From: Brevibacillus agri
GTDB taxonomy: Bacteria > Bacillota > Bacilli > Brevibacillales > Brevibacillaceae
Reading direction: 5' to 3'
Assembly (NCBI RefSeq): GCF_004117055.1
Contig: NZ_CP026363.1
Span: 2,224,001 to 2,288,000, forward strand
Length of the DNA stretch: 64,000 nt
Shown here: piece by piece, positions 34,498-43,759 of the stretch
How positions within the stretch are numbered: the first letter of the stretch is position 1
Layout of the letters: each line of letters begins with the position of its first letter
The notes under the pieces: generated by a model
What the model was told of the DNA's origin: nothing
Databases searched by the model: none
The model's input: the letters and a program-made list of their open reading frames with translations, nothing else
Made by a program: the position numbers and the translations under genes

Positions 34498-35079
34498 ATG
34501 CCTGTTTCATGCCCAAGCTGGCCTGGCTCACGCCCCTTGGCTGGAACCGGAATTTTTTCGCTGATGAAAACTTTTGGCCCAAGGGAGTGAGCCATCCGTC
34601 CATCGAGGTCGAGTTATTTCGCGCTGAACGCGTGTTACCGTGAACAGACAGCGGGCGAGCAGCAGGGAGCCGCCCAACCGCTTTTCTTTTCTGTTTGTTG
34701 CGTTATATAATCTGTTCGAGCTGGACCCGGGCGCGAGCTATCTCTCCATGCCGCACAATGACGGTGTTTACGAGTATATAAGCGTCAGCGCCGGACGGTT
34801 TGCCTTGAAAATCAAGGAAGAGACGTTTCGCCTCGGCGAAGGGGACGCGATTCGCTTCACGGGCAACGTCCCCCACGCGTACAGCAATGACGGCGAACAG
34901 CCGCTATGAAGTCATTTGGGCGGCGGCAGGGCATCCGAAAGCGGTGTTTCGACTGACTCCCGAGCAACTGGTGCAAATGACGAACGGACAGGTCGCCTGT
35001 ATCGCTTCGTGCCGCTAGCGGCAAAGGGGTCTATCGCCTCGTTGTAGAATAGATGATAAAGTGGAAATATTCCTAAAAC
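34498..35079 (+). pseudogene. Remnants incl. cupin domain of an XRE-cupin regulator
   Basis: From about 34690 to 34906 the frame encodes a cupin domain (NLFELDPGASYLSMPHNDGV, LGEGDAIRFTGNVPHAYSND) typical of the C-terminal half of XRE-cupin regulators. The helix-turn-helix half is missing. After GEQPL a frameshift near 34905 is needed to reach YEVIWAAAGHPKAVFRLT. Upstream, ATG 34509 opens a 44-codon fragment (MPKLAWLTPLGWNRNFFADE) of unknown origin. A possible promoter-like AT-rich stretch lies at 35041-35079, just left of the IS110 copy. Confidence 0.55.
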
Positions 35080-35199
35080 AACGAGGAGCCATTCCTGTAA
35101 TGAAGAAATTTGAGCTTTGAAAGAAAAAAGCGCCTCCTGTATGCTGGGTCTTGGAATGGTCACATTCACACTGCCCTAATGAAAAGGAGGACGCTCTAC

Positions 35200-36498
35200 A
35201 TGAAGTATAAGCTGAAACAGAAACAGAATCAACGGATTACACGAATTACCGAAAAAACACTGGTTGTTGGCGCGGACATCGCCAAAAAGATTCATGTAGC
35301 TCGAGCCGTGGATTTCCGAGGCATTGAGCTTGGGAAAGAATGTGTGTTCCACAACGATCAGGAGGGGCTAACGAAACTGGCTGCGTGGATGAAGGAGCTT
35401 GGCCGGATACATGAGAAAACCGACATCGTATTTGGCATCGAGCCTACCGAACACTACTGGTTCCCGTTAGCGGCATTTTTGAAGGAGCAAGACATCAGGG
35501 TCGTCGTCGTGAATCCGCACCATGTGAACAAGAGCAAAGAACTTGAGGACAACTCGCAGACCAAGAGCGACTACAAGGATGCGAAGGTCATTGCCGACCT
35601 GATTCGGAGCGGGAAATATTCAGAGCCCAATTTGCCGACCAAGGAATATGCAGAGCTACGCATTCTGATGAATTTTCGGGAGAAGGTCATGGTGAGCTTG
35701 AATCAAGTGAAAGCTCGGATTACAAACTGGTTTGACCGCTACTTTCCGGAGTATCCACAAGTGTTTAAGGACTGGGAAGGCAAGGCATCACTGATGACCA
35801 TGCGCCAGTTTCCCACTCCAGAGGAGATTGTCTCGATAGGCGCCAGAGGCGTTCTCACACATTGGAAGACGGAAATCAAGCGTGGGGTGGGCATCAAGAG
35901 AGCGGAGCAGCTCTATGCTGCCGCTACGGTCTCTATCGGGCTTACCGAGGGGCTGACAGCTGCCCGAATCGAGCTTGCCGCCTTGCTGCAGCAGTACGAT
36001 CTGTACTGCAAGCAAGAAGAAAGCATTATGACGGAAGTCCTGCAGATTCTGGAGAAGATCCCCGGAACGAAGCAAATGCTGAGCATCCCAGGGATTGGCA
36101 TTCTGACCGTCGCCGGCTTCTTGGCGGAGGTTGGCGATCTGAACAACTACGACCATGGACAGCAGATCATCCGTCTGGCTGGGCTGAATCTGACGGAGAA
36201 CAGCTCTGGAAAACGTAAGGGAAAGACCGGAATCAGCAAGCGGGGGCGCTCTCGCCTAAGAGGCATCTTGTTCCGCTGCATGCTGCCGATGGTAGCCAAA
36301 AACAAAGAGTTTAAAGCGCTCCACGAGTATTATACAACGCGTAGTCAAAATCCGCTCAAGAAGAAGCAATCGATTATCGCCTTATGTGGAAAACTGGTTC
36401 GCGTCCTCTATGCACTGGGGACAAAGCAGAAAGAGTATAACGCAAACGAAGTATTGGGGCCGATTCGACAAGCCCAGCTACAACAAAGTGCTGCATAA
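35200..36498 (+). CDS. IS110-family transposase (copy 1)
   Basis: The 432-residue recombinase has the N-terminal RuvC-like DEDD domain (Asp in VVGADIAKKIHVA, Glu in FGIEPTE, Asp pair in KSDYKDAKVIADL) and the C-terminal Tnp_20 domain with the catalytic-serine region (LSIPGIGILTVAGFLAEVGD, then RLAGLNL). ATG 35200 follows AAAAGGAGGACGCTCTAC. Compared with copy 2 it has Glu instead of Gly in IEPTEHYW (copy 2 IEPTGHYW) and Val instead of Gly in DIRVVVVN. The first change replaces a residue that is nearly invariant in the family, so this copy may be impaired. Confidence 0.92.
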   Translation: MKYKLKQKQNQRITRITEKTLVVGADIAKKIHVARAVDFRGIELGKECVFHNDQEGLTKLAAWMKELGRIHEKTDIVFGIEPTEHYWFPLAAFLKEQDIRVVVVNPHHVNKSKELEDNSQTKSDYKDAKVIADLIRSGKYSEPNLPTKEYAELRILMNFREKVMVSLNQVKARITNWFDRYFPEYPQVFKDWEGKASLMTMRQFPTPEEIVSIGARGVLTHWKTEIKRGVGIKRAEQLYAAATVSIGLTEGLTAARIELAALLQQYDLYCKQEESIMTEVLQILEKIPGTKQMLSIPGIGILTVAGFLAEVGDLNNYDHGQQIIRLAGLNLTENSSGKRKGKTGISKRGRSRLRGILFRCMLPMVAKNKEFKALHEYYTTRSQNPLKKKQSIIALCGKLVRVLYALGTKQKEYNANEVLGPIRQAQLQQSAA

Positions 36499-36900
36499 AG
36501 CTTATCAACAAACCTGTCATCTCGCTTATTCACATGTGTACAACCATGACAACGGAAGCACCGGAGAAGCCGAAGAATTATAATCCATAAGGGCAACGAC
36601 CCAGTCGAGGAGCTAGAATCGGCCTCCACCCCTTGAGAGGTAGAACGAAGGAATGTAAGGGCATAGACCCAGCGTGACATGGGAGGGTAAACCCCGAGGG
36701 CGGATGTGGAGATCCACTGTGCGATCATACCTTTTTATCCACAGTCTGGAAACTGGTGATTGCAGGCTCTATTCCCGCCACAGCCCTTACAGAAATATTT
36801 GTATCTCCTTCAATCTTCCGACAAGAGCTTTAAGATGTCAAAGTTAAAAAACAGAGAATGAGCGAGAAAACAGGAGAAAACATTACTTTATAGTGGGAGG
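36499..36900 (+). ncRNA. Candidate bridge RNA region of IS110 copy 1
   Basis: The 400-nt 3' non-coding end of the element contains GC-rich, pairing-prone segments (for example 36594-36720, with GGGCAACGACCCAGTCGAGG and GGGAGGGTAAACCCCGAGGG) and no ORF. IS110-family elements encode a non-coding bridge RNA in a terminal region, in the right end for the IS1111 group. The position makes this a candidate. The RNA ends and guide loops were not resolved. Confidence 0.4.
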
Positions 36901-36906
36901 ATGTAG

Positions 36907-37224
36907 ATGAAGCAAACGGATCTCCGTGAACAGTGGGAGGCACGAATCAACGATTATCGCGCCAGTGGCCTTACCGCTGAGAAATGGTGCGCTGAAAATG
37001 AAGTTACCACCAGACAGCTATGGTATTGGCTGCGGAAATTTCGGGATTCAAAAGAATCCTCTGTTCGTCCCCCGCAGTGGGTCCCAGTTAACGTGCACCA
37101 ACCGCAGGAGAACACAGAATCTCTGTTACTGGTCAAAGTGGGTGCGGCCGTGATTGAAATCCGCCCCGGCTACAACCCCGTACTCCTGTCCGACGTGGTT
37201 CGGACGCTCCAGGCCTTATGCTGA
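36907..37224 (+). CDS. tnpA: IS66 accessory protein TnpA
   Basis: The 105-residue protein has the helix-turn-helix of IS66 Orf1/TnpA (LREQWEARINDYRASGLTAE, then KWCAENEVTTRQLWYWLRKF). It is required with TnpB for transposition. ATG 36907 sits 6 nt behind TGGGAGG, which belongs to the end of the IS110 copy, so the present ribosome binding site is supplied by the other element. It overlaps tnpB by 7 nt. Confidence 0.88.
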   Translation: MKQTDLREQWEARINDYRASGLTAEKWCAENEVTTRQLWYWLRKFRDSKESSVRPPQWVPVNVHQPQENTESLLLVKVGAAVIEIRPGYNPVLLSDVVRTLQALC

Positions 37225-37571
37225 ACTCCATCCAGATTGATCGGGTCTATCTGGCATGCGGCTTCACCGATCTGCGAAAATCCATTGACGGTCTGGCGGC
37301 GCTCGTGCAAGAAGGATTCAGGCTTGATCCCTTCTCCCCGTGCCTGTTCGTGTTCTGCAATCGTGACCGCAACAAGCTCAAGATCCTGTACTGGGAGCAT
37401 AACGGCTTCTGGCTCTTCTACCGCCGTCTTGAACGCGGGACGTTCCAGTGGCCAACCGGCAATGGAGAGCCGGTAACGGTCTCCAGCCGTGAGCTGCGCT
37501 GGTTGCTGGATGGACTTTCCCTGAGCCAGAGGCAAGCGCATCCACCAGTCACTGCCTGTACGGTCATCTAA
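37218..37571 (+). CDS. tnpB: IS66 accessory protein TnpB
   Basis: The 117-residue protein is the IS66 Orf2 protein. IDRVYLACGFTDLRKSIDGL and LFVFCNRDRNKLKILYWEHN are signature blocks, followed by FWLFYRRLERGTFQWP. Its biochemical role is poorly known but needed for mobility. It overlaps tnpA and precedes tnpC by about 70 nt. Confidence 0.92.
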   Translation: MLNSIQIDRVYLACGFTDLRKSIDGLAALVQEGFRLDPFSPCLFVFCNRDRNKLKILYWEHNGFWLFYRRLERGTFQWPTGNGEPVTVSSRELRWLLDGLSLSQRQAHPPVTACTVI

Positions 37572-37640
37572 CGCAACTGTTTGTGGTTTCGACACACTTT
37601 TTGGCAGGGAATATGAAGCTCTTTGCCGAAAAGAAAAAGA

Positions 37641-39221
37641 ATGAAAAATCGAGTGGATTTCCCTGCCCTTACAACCGAAGAATATGAGGCACAGCTTGCC
37701 AAACTGCAGCAGCAAAATGCGGAGCTAACTGCCAAACTCAAGTGGTACGAAGAACAGTTCCGTCTTGCCCAGCAGAAGCGCTTCGGCGCTTCCAGCGAGA
37801 AGACGCATCCGGATCAACTGGAACTACAGCTGTTTAACGAAGCGGAAGTGTTGGCGACCCCTGTCTCACAGGAACCAGATATCGAGACAGTGACTTACAG
37901 CCGCAAGAAGGCTACAGGTAGCCGCGAGGCCAAGCTGGATTCGTTTCCTGTGGAAACGATCCTGTATGAGTTGCCCGAGGCTGCACAAGTTTGCGCGTGC
38001 TGCGGTGGTGCGCTCCATGCGATGAGCACGGAGACACGAAACGAAATCACGGTCATTCCGGCGGAAGTGAAAGTGCTGCGCCATGTGCGTCAGGTGTATG
38101 CGTGCCGTCGTTGCGAACGTGAGGAGATACACACGCCCATCGTAACGGCTCCCATGCCAAAGCCGGTTTATCCGGGAAGTTTGGCTTCCCCTTCGATCCT
38201 CGCGCATGTGATGAGCCAGAAGTATGTGGACAGCCAGCCGCTGTACCGACAGGAGCAACAGTTTGCCCGTCTAGGTCTCACCCTCTCGCGGCAGACGCTT
38301 GCCAACTGGATGATCTTCGGCGCAGAGCAGTGGCTTTCGCTACTGACAAACCGTATGCACGAGCATCTGCTGAACCAAGACATCGCGCATGCCGACGAAA
38401 CGACATTGCAGGTGCTGTGCGAGCCGGGCAAGACAGCGCAGACACAGTCCTATCTGTGGTTGTACCGAACCGGTCGTACGGGACCGCCCATCGTTCTGTA
38501 CGATTACCAGCCAACGCGCGGCGGTGAACATCCCCGAAAGTTTCTGGCGGGATTCAACGGCTACCTGCACGTGGACGGGTATCCTGGATACCACAAGGTG
38601 TCCGGTGTGAAACTGATCGGATGCTGGGCACATGCGCGCCGCAAGTTTGATGAAGCGCTGAAGGCACTGCCTGCTTCGCAAGACAAAACCGAAACAGCTG
38701 CCTGGCAGGGACTCCAGTTCTGCAATCAGCTCTTTACCATTGAGCGAGAATGCAAAGATGCCGCCCCGGAAGAACGCTATGCCATCCGAATGGAGCGCAG
38801 TCGCCCCGTTCTGGATGCCTATTTGGCATGGCTGCGCCAGCAGCGATCCCGTACCTTGCCGAAAAGCCTGCTTGGACAAGCGATTGCTTACAGCTTGAAT
38901 CAATGGGACAAGCTGACGGCGTTCTTGAGCGACGGGCGACTGGAGATTGATAACAACCGCAGTGAGCGCTCCATCAAGCCTTTTGTAATCGGAAGAAAGA
39001 ACTGGCTGTTCGCCAATACGCCACGCGGTGCAAAGGCCAGTGCGATCATCTATAGTGTGATTGAAACGGCCAAAGAGAATGGGTTGAACCCCTTCAAGTA
39101 CTTGATGTTCTTGTTCGAGCAACTCCCGCAGCTTCCCGATCCGAAAAATCCAGAAGCGTTGGACAGTTTACTCCCTTGGTCGCCTTCGCTACCACTGACC
39201 TGCCGCGTGTTCCAATCCTGA
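37641..39221 (+). CDS. tnpC: IS66 DDE transposase TnpC
   Basis: The 526-residue transposase has an N-terminal leucine-zipper-like coiled coil (LAKLQQQNAELTAKLKWYEE), a zinc-finger segment (CACCGG ... CRRCE) and the DDE domain (Asp in IAHADETTLQV, Asp in LHVDGYPGYH, Glu in GRLEIDNNRSERSIKPFVIG). ATG 37641 is used; TTG 37623 is an alternative. It is intact in length, so TnpC is probably made even though the element lacks its left end. Confidence 0.92.
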   Translation: MKNRVDFPALTTEEYEAQLAKLQQQNAELTAKLKWYEEQFRLAQQKRFGASSEKTHPDQLELQLFNEAEVLATPVSQEPDIETVTYSRKKATGSREAKLDSFPVETILYELPEAAQVCACCGGALHAMSTETRNEITVIPAEVKVLRHVRQVYACRRCEREEIHTPIVTAPMPKPVYPGSLASPSILAHVMSQKYVDSQPLYRQEQQFARLGLTLSRQTLANWMIFGAEQWLSLLTNRMHEHLLNQDIAHADETTLQVLCEPGKTAQTQSYLWLYRTGRTGPPIVLYDYQPTRGGEHPRKFLAGFNGYLHVDGYPGYHKVSGVKLIGCWAHARRKFDEALKALPASQDKTETAAWQGLQFCNQLFTIERECKDAAPEERYAIRMERSRPVLDAYLAWLRQQRSRTLPKSLLGQAIAYSLNQWDKLTAFLSDGRLEIDNNRSERSIKPFVIGRKNWLFANTPRGAKASAIIYSVIETAKENGLNPFKYLMFLFEQLPQLPDPKNPEALDSLLPWSPSLPLTCRVFQS

Positions 39222-39274
39222 TTCCAGCATAGATCAGCCCACATCTTGGCGACAAGGTGTGGGCTATTTGACGC

Positions 39275-41152
39275 TTACTTTTTAACTTGATTCTTCACGT
39301 TCGCGAGTGCTTCCTCAGCTGTATAGTGGTTGCTTCGTGCATCCTCATTGGTTACATTCCAATCAATAAAGATGGTACCACGTCTTGCAGCTTCTTCTTT
39401 GATTGCGCGCATGACCGGTTTCTCTTTGGTGTAGAGTGTTGGATCTTGATACTTCAGGCTGACCGTATTGGTGATTCCCCCTGGAAAGCGGAAGAATGTC
39501 AGCTTGATGCCTGTTGCTTTTTCGATCAACTGGTTGCCTTTGTCAAAATCCGTGAAAAAACCTTGGACGCTTTTGTAAATAACGCGGTAGTCGTGGGAGT
39601 ACGTATGGCCACCAATTGCGTGACCTTCTGAAACAATCCGCTTCAAAATTGCTTCATGGCCGGGAACATTTCTGCCAACGATAAAGAAGGTAGCCTTCAC
39701 CTTGAACCGTTTTAGCGTGTCCAGTACCTGTGGGGTTACTGGAGATGGCCCGTCATCAAAGGTCAGATAGGCGACTTTGCTCGTTCCCGGCGTGATTGCC
39801 TTGGTAGCAGGACGCGGTTGGACGGACTGATACTGCGGTTTCGGCTGAGAGTTCGTCACACTCGTGCCTGGCTGTGCCCTGGCCGGTGAAGCAGCAGGTG
39901 GTGCAGTATTAGGCTTCACAGATAGAGTCTGCTTACTATGGATCAGCTGAGTTGGTTGAAATGGCTGCTCGCCATAAATCAGATATGCCTTGCGAAGCTC
40001 GCGGAATTGGGCTAGCGCTTGTTTATATATAGCCTCTATTTCTTGTGGACTCTTTCCTTGCTCCAGATATTGGCCGATCTTGTTCGTGCCCATCACCTGA
40101 TCGAACAATTCTACGGTTCTGTCGCTTTTCGGCACTGGGAAGTGGATAAGTTGTCTGGCATAGGCCAATGCATAGATCCCGGTTTTTGCCGGATTAAATC
40201 GGCGTGGGTCGGTGATATGCAGTCTGACTCCACCTGATGTCTCTTTGCTTTCAGGCAAAAAGGTCACTCCAGGCAGTTTAGTTGCGTTTAACAAATCTGC
40301 GTACTGGTCGGAAGGGATTCCAATTCCACCAATCCAGGTGAAGCCGTCTGCCTGATTGAGGTTGATACCTTCTCCCAAACCAGTGGCCATGTAGCCGAAC
40401 ACGGCAGCCAGATCGGGAAGCTGTGGCGAGCTTTGAATCCAGCGAAGTCCGGTCTCCTGAAAAACCATGCTGCGGGTATAGCCTTGCATCGGAACAATAG
40501 TCAAGTCCACACCGATGTTCCGGTTGAAAAACAGCGCCAGCTCGCCAATCGTCATGCCATGTGCAAGCGGTAGGGTATCTACCCCAATGATCGAACGGTA
40601 CGGGCTTTCCAAGACGGGTCCATCCACGATCGTGCCACCGACAGGATTAGGACGATCAAGCACGATTACTGGTTTGCCTTGCTGCTTTGCTGCTGTGAGG
40701 CAATACTGCAGGGTGGATATGTAAGTGGAGGTCCGGGAGCCGTTATCCTGCAGATCGACGAGAATTACATCAATGGTAGCGAGCATTTCCTTGGTAGGCA
40801 TCCGGTTCACCCCGGAAATACTGTAAACCGGGATCCCATAGACAGGATGCGTGTAAGTTTTCACTTGGTCTTTTGACTCGCCCTTTCCGTCCAAACCGTA
40901 CTCGGGGGCGAATAAGGCTGACAAGGTTAAGGAGTGGTCGCGTCTCAATAAATCAATCGTACTAATTCCCTTGCTGTTTACACCTGTCTGATTGGTGACG
41001 AGTCCCACTTTTTTGCCTTCTATTGCTTGATGGAACTGATTGAAGAGTACATCACTTCCCAATTGAATGGCAGAGGTATTGGCGGAACTCCCGCCTGGAG
41101 GAAACAACGTTAGAATCAATGATAGGATAAAAAAAGGAAGCAATTTTTTCAT
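39275..41152 (-). pseudogene. NamZ (DUF1343) - polysaccharide deacetylase fusion, C-terminus cut by IS66
   Basis: A signal peptide ([20 protein letters not shown]) is followed by a DUF1343/NamZ domain, an exo-beta-N-acetylmuramidase type ([49 protein letters not shown]). A Pro/Gln-rich linker leads to a NodB deacetylase ([20 protein letters not shown], with HTYSHDY and FRFPGG). It would act on the cell wall from outside. The stop codon TAA lies in the terminal GTAA of the IS66 element. About 50 residues, including the last deacetylase motif, are missing. ATG 41152 follows AAAGAGGCCGAGAGAC. The NamZ half is complete and might still work. Confidence 0.85.
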
Positions 41153-41203
41153 GTCTCTCGGCCTCTTTCGGGGGTGAAAATATCGTCGTTGCATGTCTAT
41201 TGT

Positions 41204-42841
41204 AGGGCTTGCTGAACAAATCAAAAATTCAACAGTAACAAGGGTTTGGCGCCTCTTTTGTCGAATTTAGGTGCAAGGAAAACGAAGGCTAACCCGTGAA
41301 AAACCTTGCACTTGGAGGCGTCCGAATTGTATCAGCGAACCGAAAGCCAGATGATCCTGCCAGGCGACTTCTTCCTGCCATTCGGCGGAAAACTCGCCGA
41401 AGATAACCGTTGGGTGCTACTCGCCCAGATGATTCCGTGGTGGAAGCTCGAAGAGAAGTACGCCAAGAACTTCAAGAAGAGCCTCAAGGGTCAAAAGGCC
41501 GTATCGATCCGCGTCGCACTTGGCGCTCTCATTATCCAGGAACGGCTGGGCACCGACGACCGCGAGACGCTTCGGCAGATTCTGGAGAACCCGTATCTGC
41601 AGTACTTCCTCGGCTTGCCGGAATACCAGTACCGCCGTCCGTTTCATCATTCGCTCATGACCCACTTTCGCAAGCGGCTGGGCGGCGAGATTCTGGAGGA
41701 AGTGAATGAATGGATCGCGCTGGAAGAAGCACGCAAGGCAAACGAATTGGACGCCTCGGACCACGACGATGATGAACCCGGCAGCGGAGCTGCCGCAGTA
41801 TCCGACGAGTCGACAGAACCCCAGCTTCGGCAGATGGAACTGACGAACGAGGGCGAACTGCTGCTGGACGCCACCTGCGCACCGGCGGATATCGCCTACC
41901 CGACGGATCTGTCGCTGCTGAATCAGGCCAGAGAAAAGCTGGAGAAGATCATCGACGTCCTGCATGAGCCGCAGCGCGGAAAGACTCGCAAGCCAAGAAC
42001 CTACCGGGAGCGTGCCCGCAAAGCCTATCTGGCGGTAGCCAAGCAGCGGCGCGTGAAGCCGCGCACCATGCGCAAGGCCATCGGCAAACAGTTGCGGTTC
42101 GTCTCCCGCGATCTGCGTATCATCGCCGAACTTGCTGAGACGACGAGCAACCTGACGCGGCTGCCTGGCCGCATGTACAAGGAACTGCTGGTCATTCAGG
42201 AGCTCTATCGCCAGCAACAAGCGATGTACGAAAAGCGAACGCATAGCGTACCCGATCGGATCGTCAGTATCGCGCAGCCGCACGTAAGGCCGATCGTGCG
42301 CGGCAAAGCCCGCGCGAACGTCGAGTTCGGTGCGAAGCTGGCGATCAGTTTGGTGAACGGCTACGCATTCCGAGAGCATCTGTCCTGGGACAGCTACAAC
42401 GAAGGCCAGACGCTGCAGGCCGCAGTGGAACGCTACCGCGCCAGGTTCGGCTATTATCCGAAAGCGGTGCTGGCCGACCAGATTTACCGCACGCGCGAGA
42501 ACCTTCGCTTCTGCAAGGAGAAGGGAATCCGGCTGAGCGGCCCGCTACTGGGGCGTCCGTCCGCCGATCAGCAGGAGCAGAAGAGACTCGCCAAGGCGGA
42601 TGCAGCCGCGCGCAACGCGGTGGAAGGCAAGTTCGGTGAAGGCAAGCGTAGCTACGGGCTTGGCCGTATTCGAGCGCGTCTTCAGACGACGAGCGAGACC
42701 GTGATCGGGCTGCAACTGCTAGTCATGAACCTCGAAAAGAGACTCCGGGTTCTCTTTTTGCCTTTTTTGCAATGGCTCTGGTCGACCCTCTCATTCCGCT
42801 TACCCGTGATGCCGTAAATTGCGACCCGTTCAGCAAGCCCT
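41204..42841 (+). mobile_element. IS5/IS1182-like element with intact ends
   Basis: The 1638-bp element is bounded by perfect inverted repeats AGGGCTTGCTGAAC (41204-41217) and GTTCAGCAAGCCCT (42828-42841), flanked by 5-bp direct repeats ATTGT (41199-41203 and 42842-42846). It carries one transposase gene. It lies 50 bp upstream of the NamZ-deacetylase gene and may have separated that gene from its promoter. Confidence 0.88.
41327..42817 (+). CDS. DDE transposase (IS5/IS1182-like)
   Basis: The 496-residue transposase has an N-terminal DUF772-type domain (LPGDFFLPFGGKLAEDNRWV, QYRRPFHHSLMTHFRKRLG) and a DDE_Tnp_1 catalytic core (Asp in ELLLDATCAPADI, Asp in AVLADQIYRTRENLRF, Glu in VEGKFGEGKRSYGLGRIRAR). 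TTG 41327 is chosen since GGAGGCGTCCGAA stands before it. The frame is complete and runs nearly to the right inverted repeat, so the element may be active. Confidence 0.88.
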   Translation: MYQRTESQMILPGDFFLPFGGKLAEDNRWVLLAQMIPWWKLEEKYAKNFKKSLKGQKAVSIRVALGALIIQERLGTDDRETLRQILENPYLQYFLGLPEYQYRRPFHHSLMTHFRKRLGGEILEEVNEWIALEEARKANELDASDHDDDEPGSGAAAVSDESTEPQLRQMELTNEGELLLDATCAPADIAYPTDLSLLNQAREKLEKIIDVLHEPQRGKTRKPRTYRERARKAYLAVAKQRRVKPRTMRKAIGKQLRFVSRDLRIIAELAETTSNLTRLPGRMYKELLVIQELYRQQQAMYEKRTHSVPDRIVSIAQPHVRPIVRGKARANVEFGAKLAISLVNGYAFREHLSWDSYNEGQTLQAAVERYRARFGYYPKAVLADQIYRTRENLRFCKEKGIRLSGPLLGRPSADQQEQKRLAKADAAARNAVEGKFGEGKRSYGLGRIRARLQTTSETVIGLQLLVMNLEKRLRVLFLPFLQWLWSTLSFRLPVMP

Positions 42842-42846
42842 ATTGT

Positions 42847-43297
42847 AACGGTTTTTTGTAGCAAGATGGTTGGTCTTTTGTAGAAATTTGAAATCAGGTC
42901 CAATGTAGGGGTAGAAAAGTAGCATTTGTCTGGATTCCAACGCTTTCCTGTATGCTCTAAATGGAATGCGCTTATGCAAAAAATTAATCGATATGCCTTA
43001 CAGCAGCTTGTCGAGTTAATTAATAAGATAGCTAAGAAAGTTAGCCTTTTCATATAAAAAACTATCCCGTCGTGGAAAAGGATAGTTGCAAGGAGTATAA
43101 ATCGGAAGACTTTTAATACCAGACCTTTTCCCGTTTAGGCAATATTCCTGTCCCAAACTTGCACAGTGCTTCACAAAGAGGGTTATTCCTGTAATTGCCA
43201 ATCAAAATTGCGGATCATATGGAAAACTCCCGGTACGGACTAGAACAAGTCTGTTCTCCATATATACCTATTGAAAACAATGCGAGGGGGGAAGCAT
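42847..43297. other. 451-bp gap after the IS5-like element
   Basis: The first part is probably the original upstream region of the NamZ-deacetylase gene. A stem AACTATCC/GGATAGTT at about 43063-43090 is terminator-like. No gene is supported. AT content is clearly higher than in the flanking chromosome, as in the rest of the island. Confidence 0.4.
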
Positions 43298-43675
43298 TTG
43301 AATCCCAACATTCATTTGTTGCTTCGATCGATAACACCCGAAAACCAGGAATTCCCTATGATCGCTCTCAATGACTGGATTACTCCAGACCACCTTTTTT
43401 TCCAGCGTAATCATTTTTCGTATCCTGTCTTCGATATCAGAGAATGGCATTTATCAATCGAGGGGAGTGTAGCAACACCGGCACGACTACTCTATTCTGC
43501 GCTAAAACATTTTCCCCACATTACCTTGCCTGTAACGGTGGAGTGCGCGGGTAACAAACGTGGTTTGTTCACCCCCAATGCGAGAGGAGAACAGTGGGAG
43601 TTAGGAGCGATCAGCCATGCTGCATGGACGGGAATTCCGCTTAAACATGTACTAGGGGTCCCGCCAACATTTTAA
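43298..43675 (+). pseudogene. Sulfite oxidase-like molybdopterin protein, 3'-truncated
   Basis: The frame encodes the N-terminal half of an oxidoreductase molybdopterin-binding domain of the YuiH/sulfite oxidase type (SITPENQEFP, NDWITPDHLFFQRNHFSYPV, and VECAGNKR, whose Cys ligates molybdenum). It breaks after PLKHVL, where a repeated element-end motif begins (GGGGTCCCGCCAAC), and stops within a few codons. TTG 43298 is favoured by GAGGGGGG upstream; ATG 43280 is possible. The dimerisation part and half the cofactor domain are lost, so it is non-functional. Confidence 0.75.
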
Positions 43676-43759
43676 CGAAAATATACGCTAAGCCCTGATT
43701 GACGGAAAAAACGCCGGTTTCCTGTACGCTAAGGATACCGGCATATTATTACTTTTTAC
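43654..43759. repeat. Element-end repeat, copy A
   Basis: The segment (GGGGTCCCGCCAAC ... TACGCTAAGCCCTG ... ACGCCGG ... TCCTGTACGCTAAGGA ... ACCGGC ... TTACTTTTT) matches copy B at 46743-46850 in the same orientation. It contains two direct TACGCTAAG motifs and a GCCGGT/ACCGGC stem. It interrupts the sulfite-oxidase-like gene, so it looks like the terminus of a mobile element. The minus strand just right of it ends a frame (FVRVYIEFGKK, stop 43749-43751) that has no further extent. Confidence 0.6.

Larger units (their letters stand above)
35080..36900 (+). mobile_element. IS110-family element, copy 1
   Basis: The 1821-bp segment is nearly identical to 47491-49311, which defines its limits (ends ambiguous by a base or two). 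It contains one transposase gene, 120 bp of left non-coding and about 400 bp of right non-coding sequence. No terminal inverted repeats or target duplication are seen, as expected for IS110 elements that move by RNA-guided recombination. Confidence 0.88.
36901..39278 (+). mobile_element. IS66-family element, left end missing
   Basis: The tnpA-tnpB-tnpC set is typical of IS66. The right terminal repeat is present (reverse strand reads GTAAGCGTCAAATAGCCC, 39261-39278). No matching left repeat exists between tnpA and the IS110 copy or left of it, so IS110 or a recombination event removed the left end. Confidence 0.85.
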
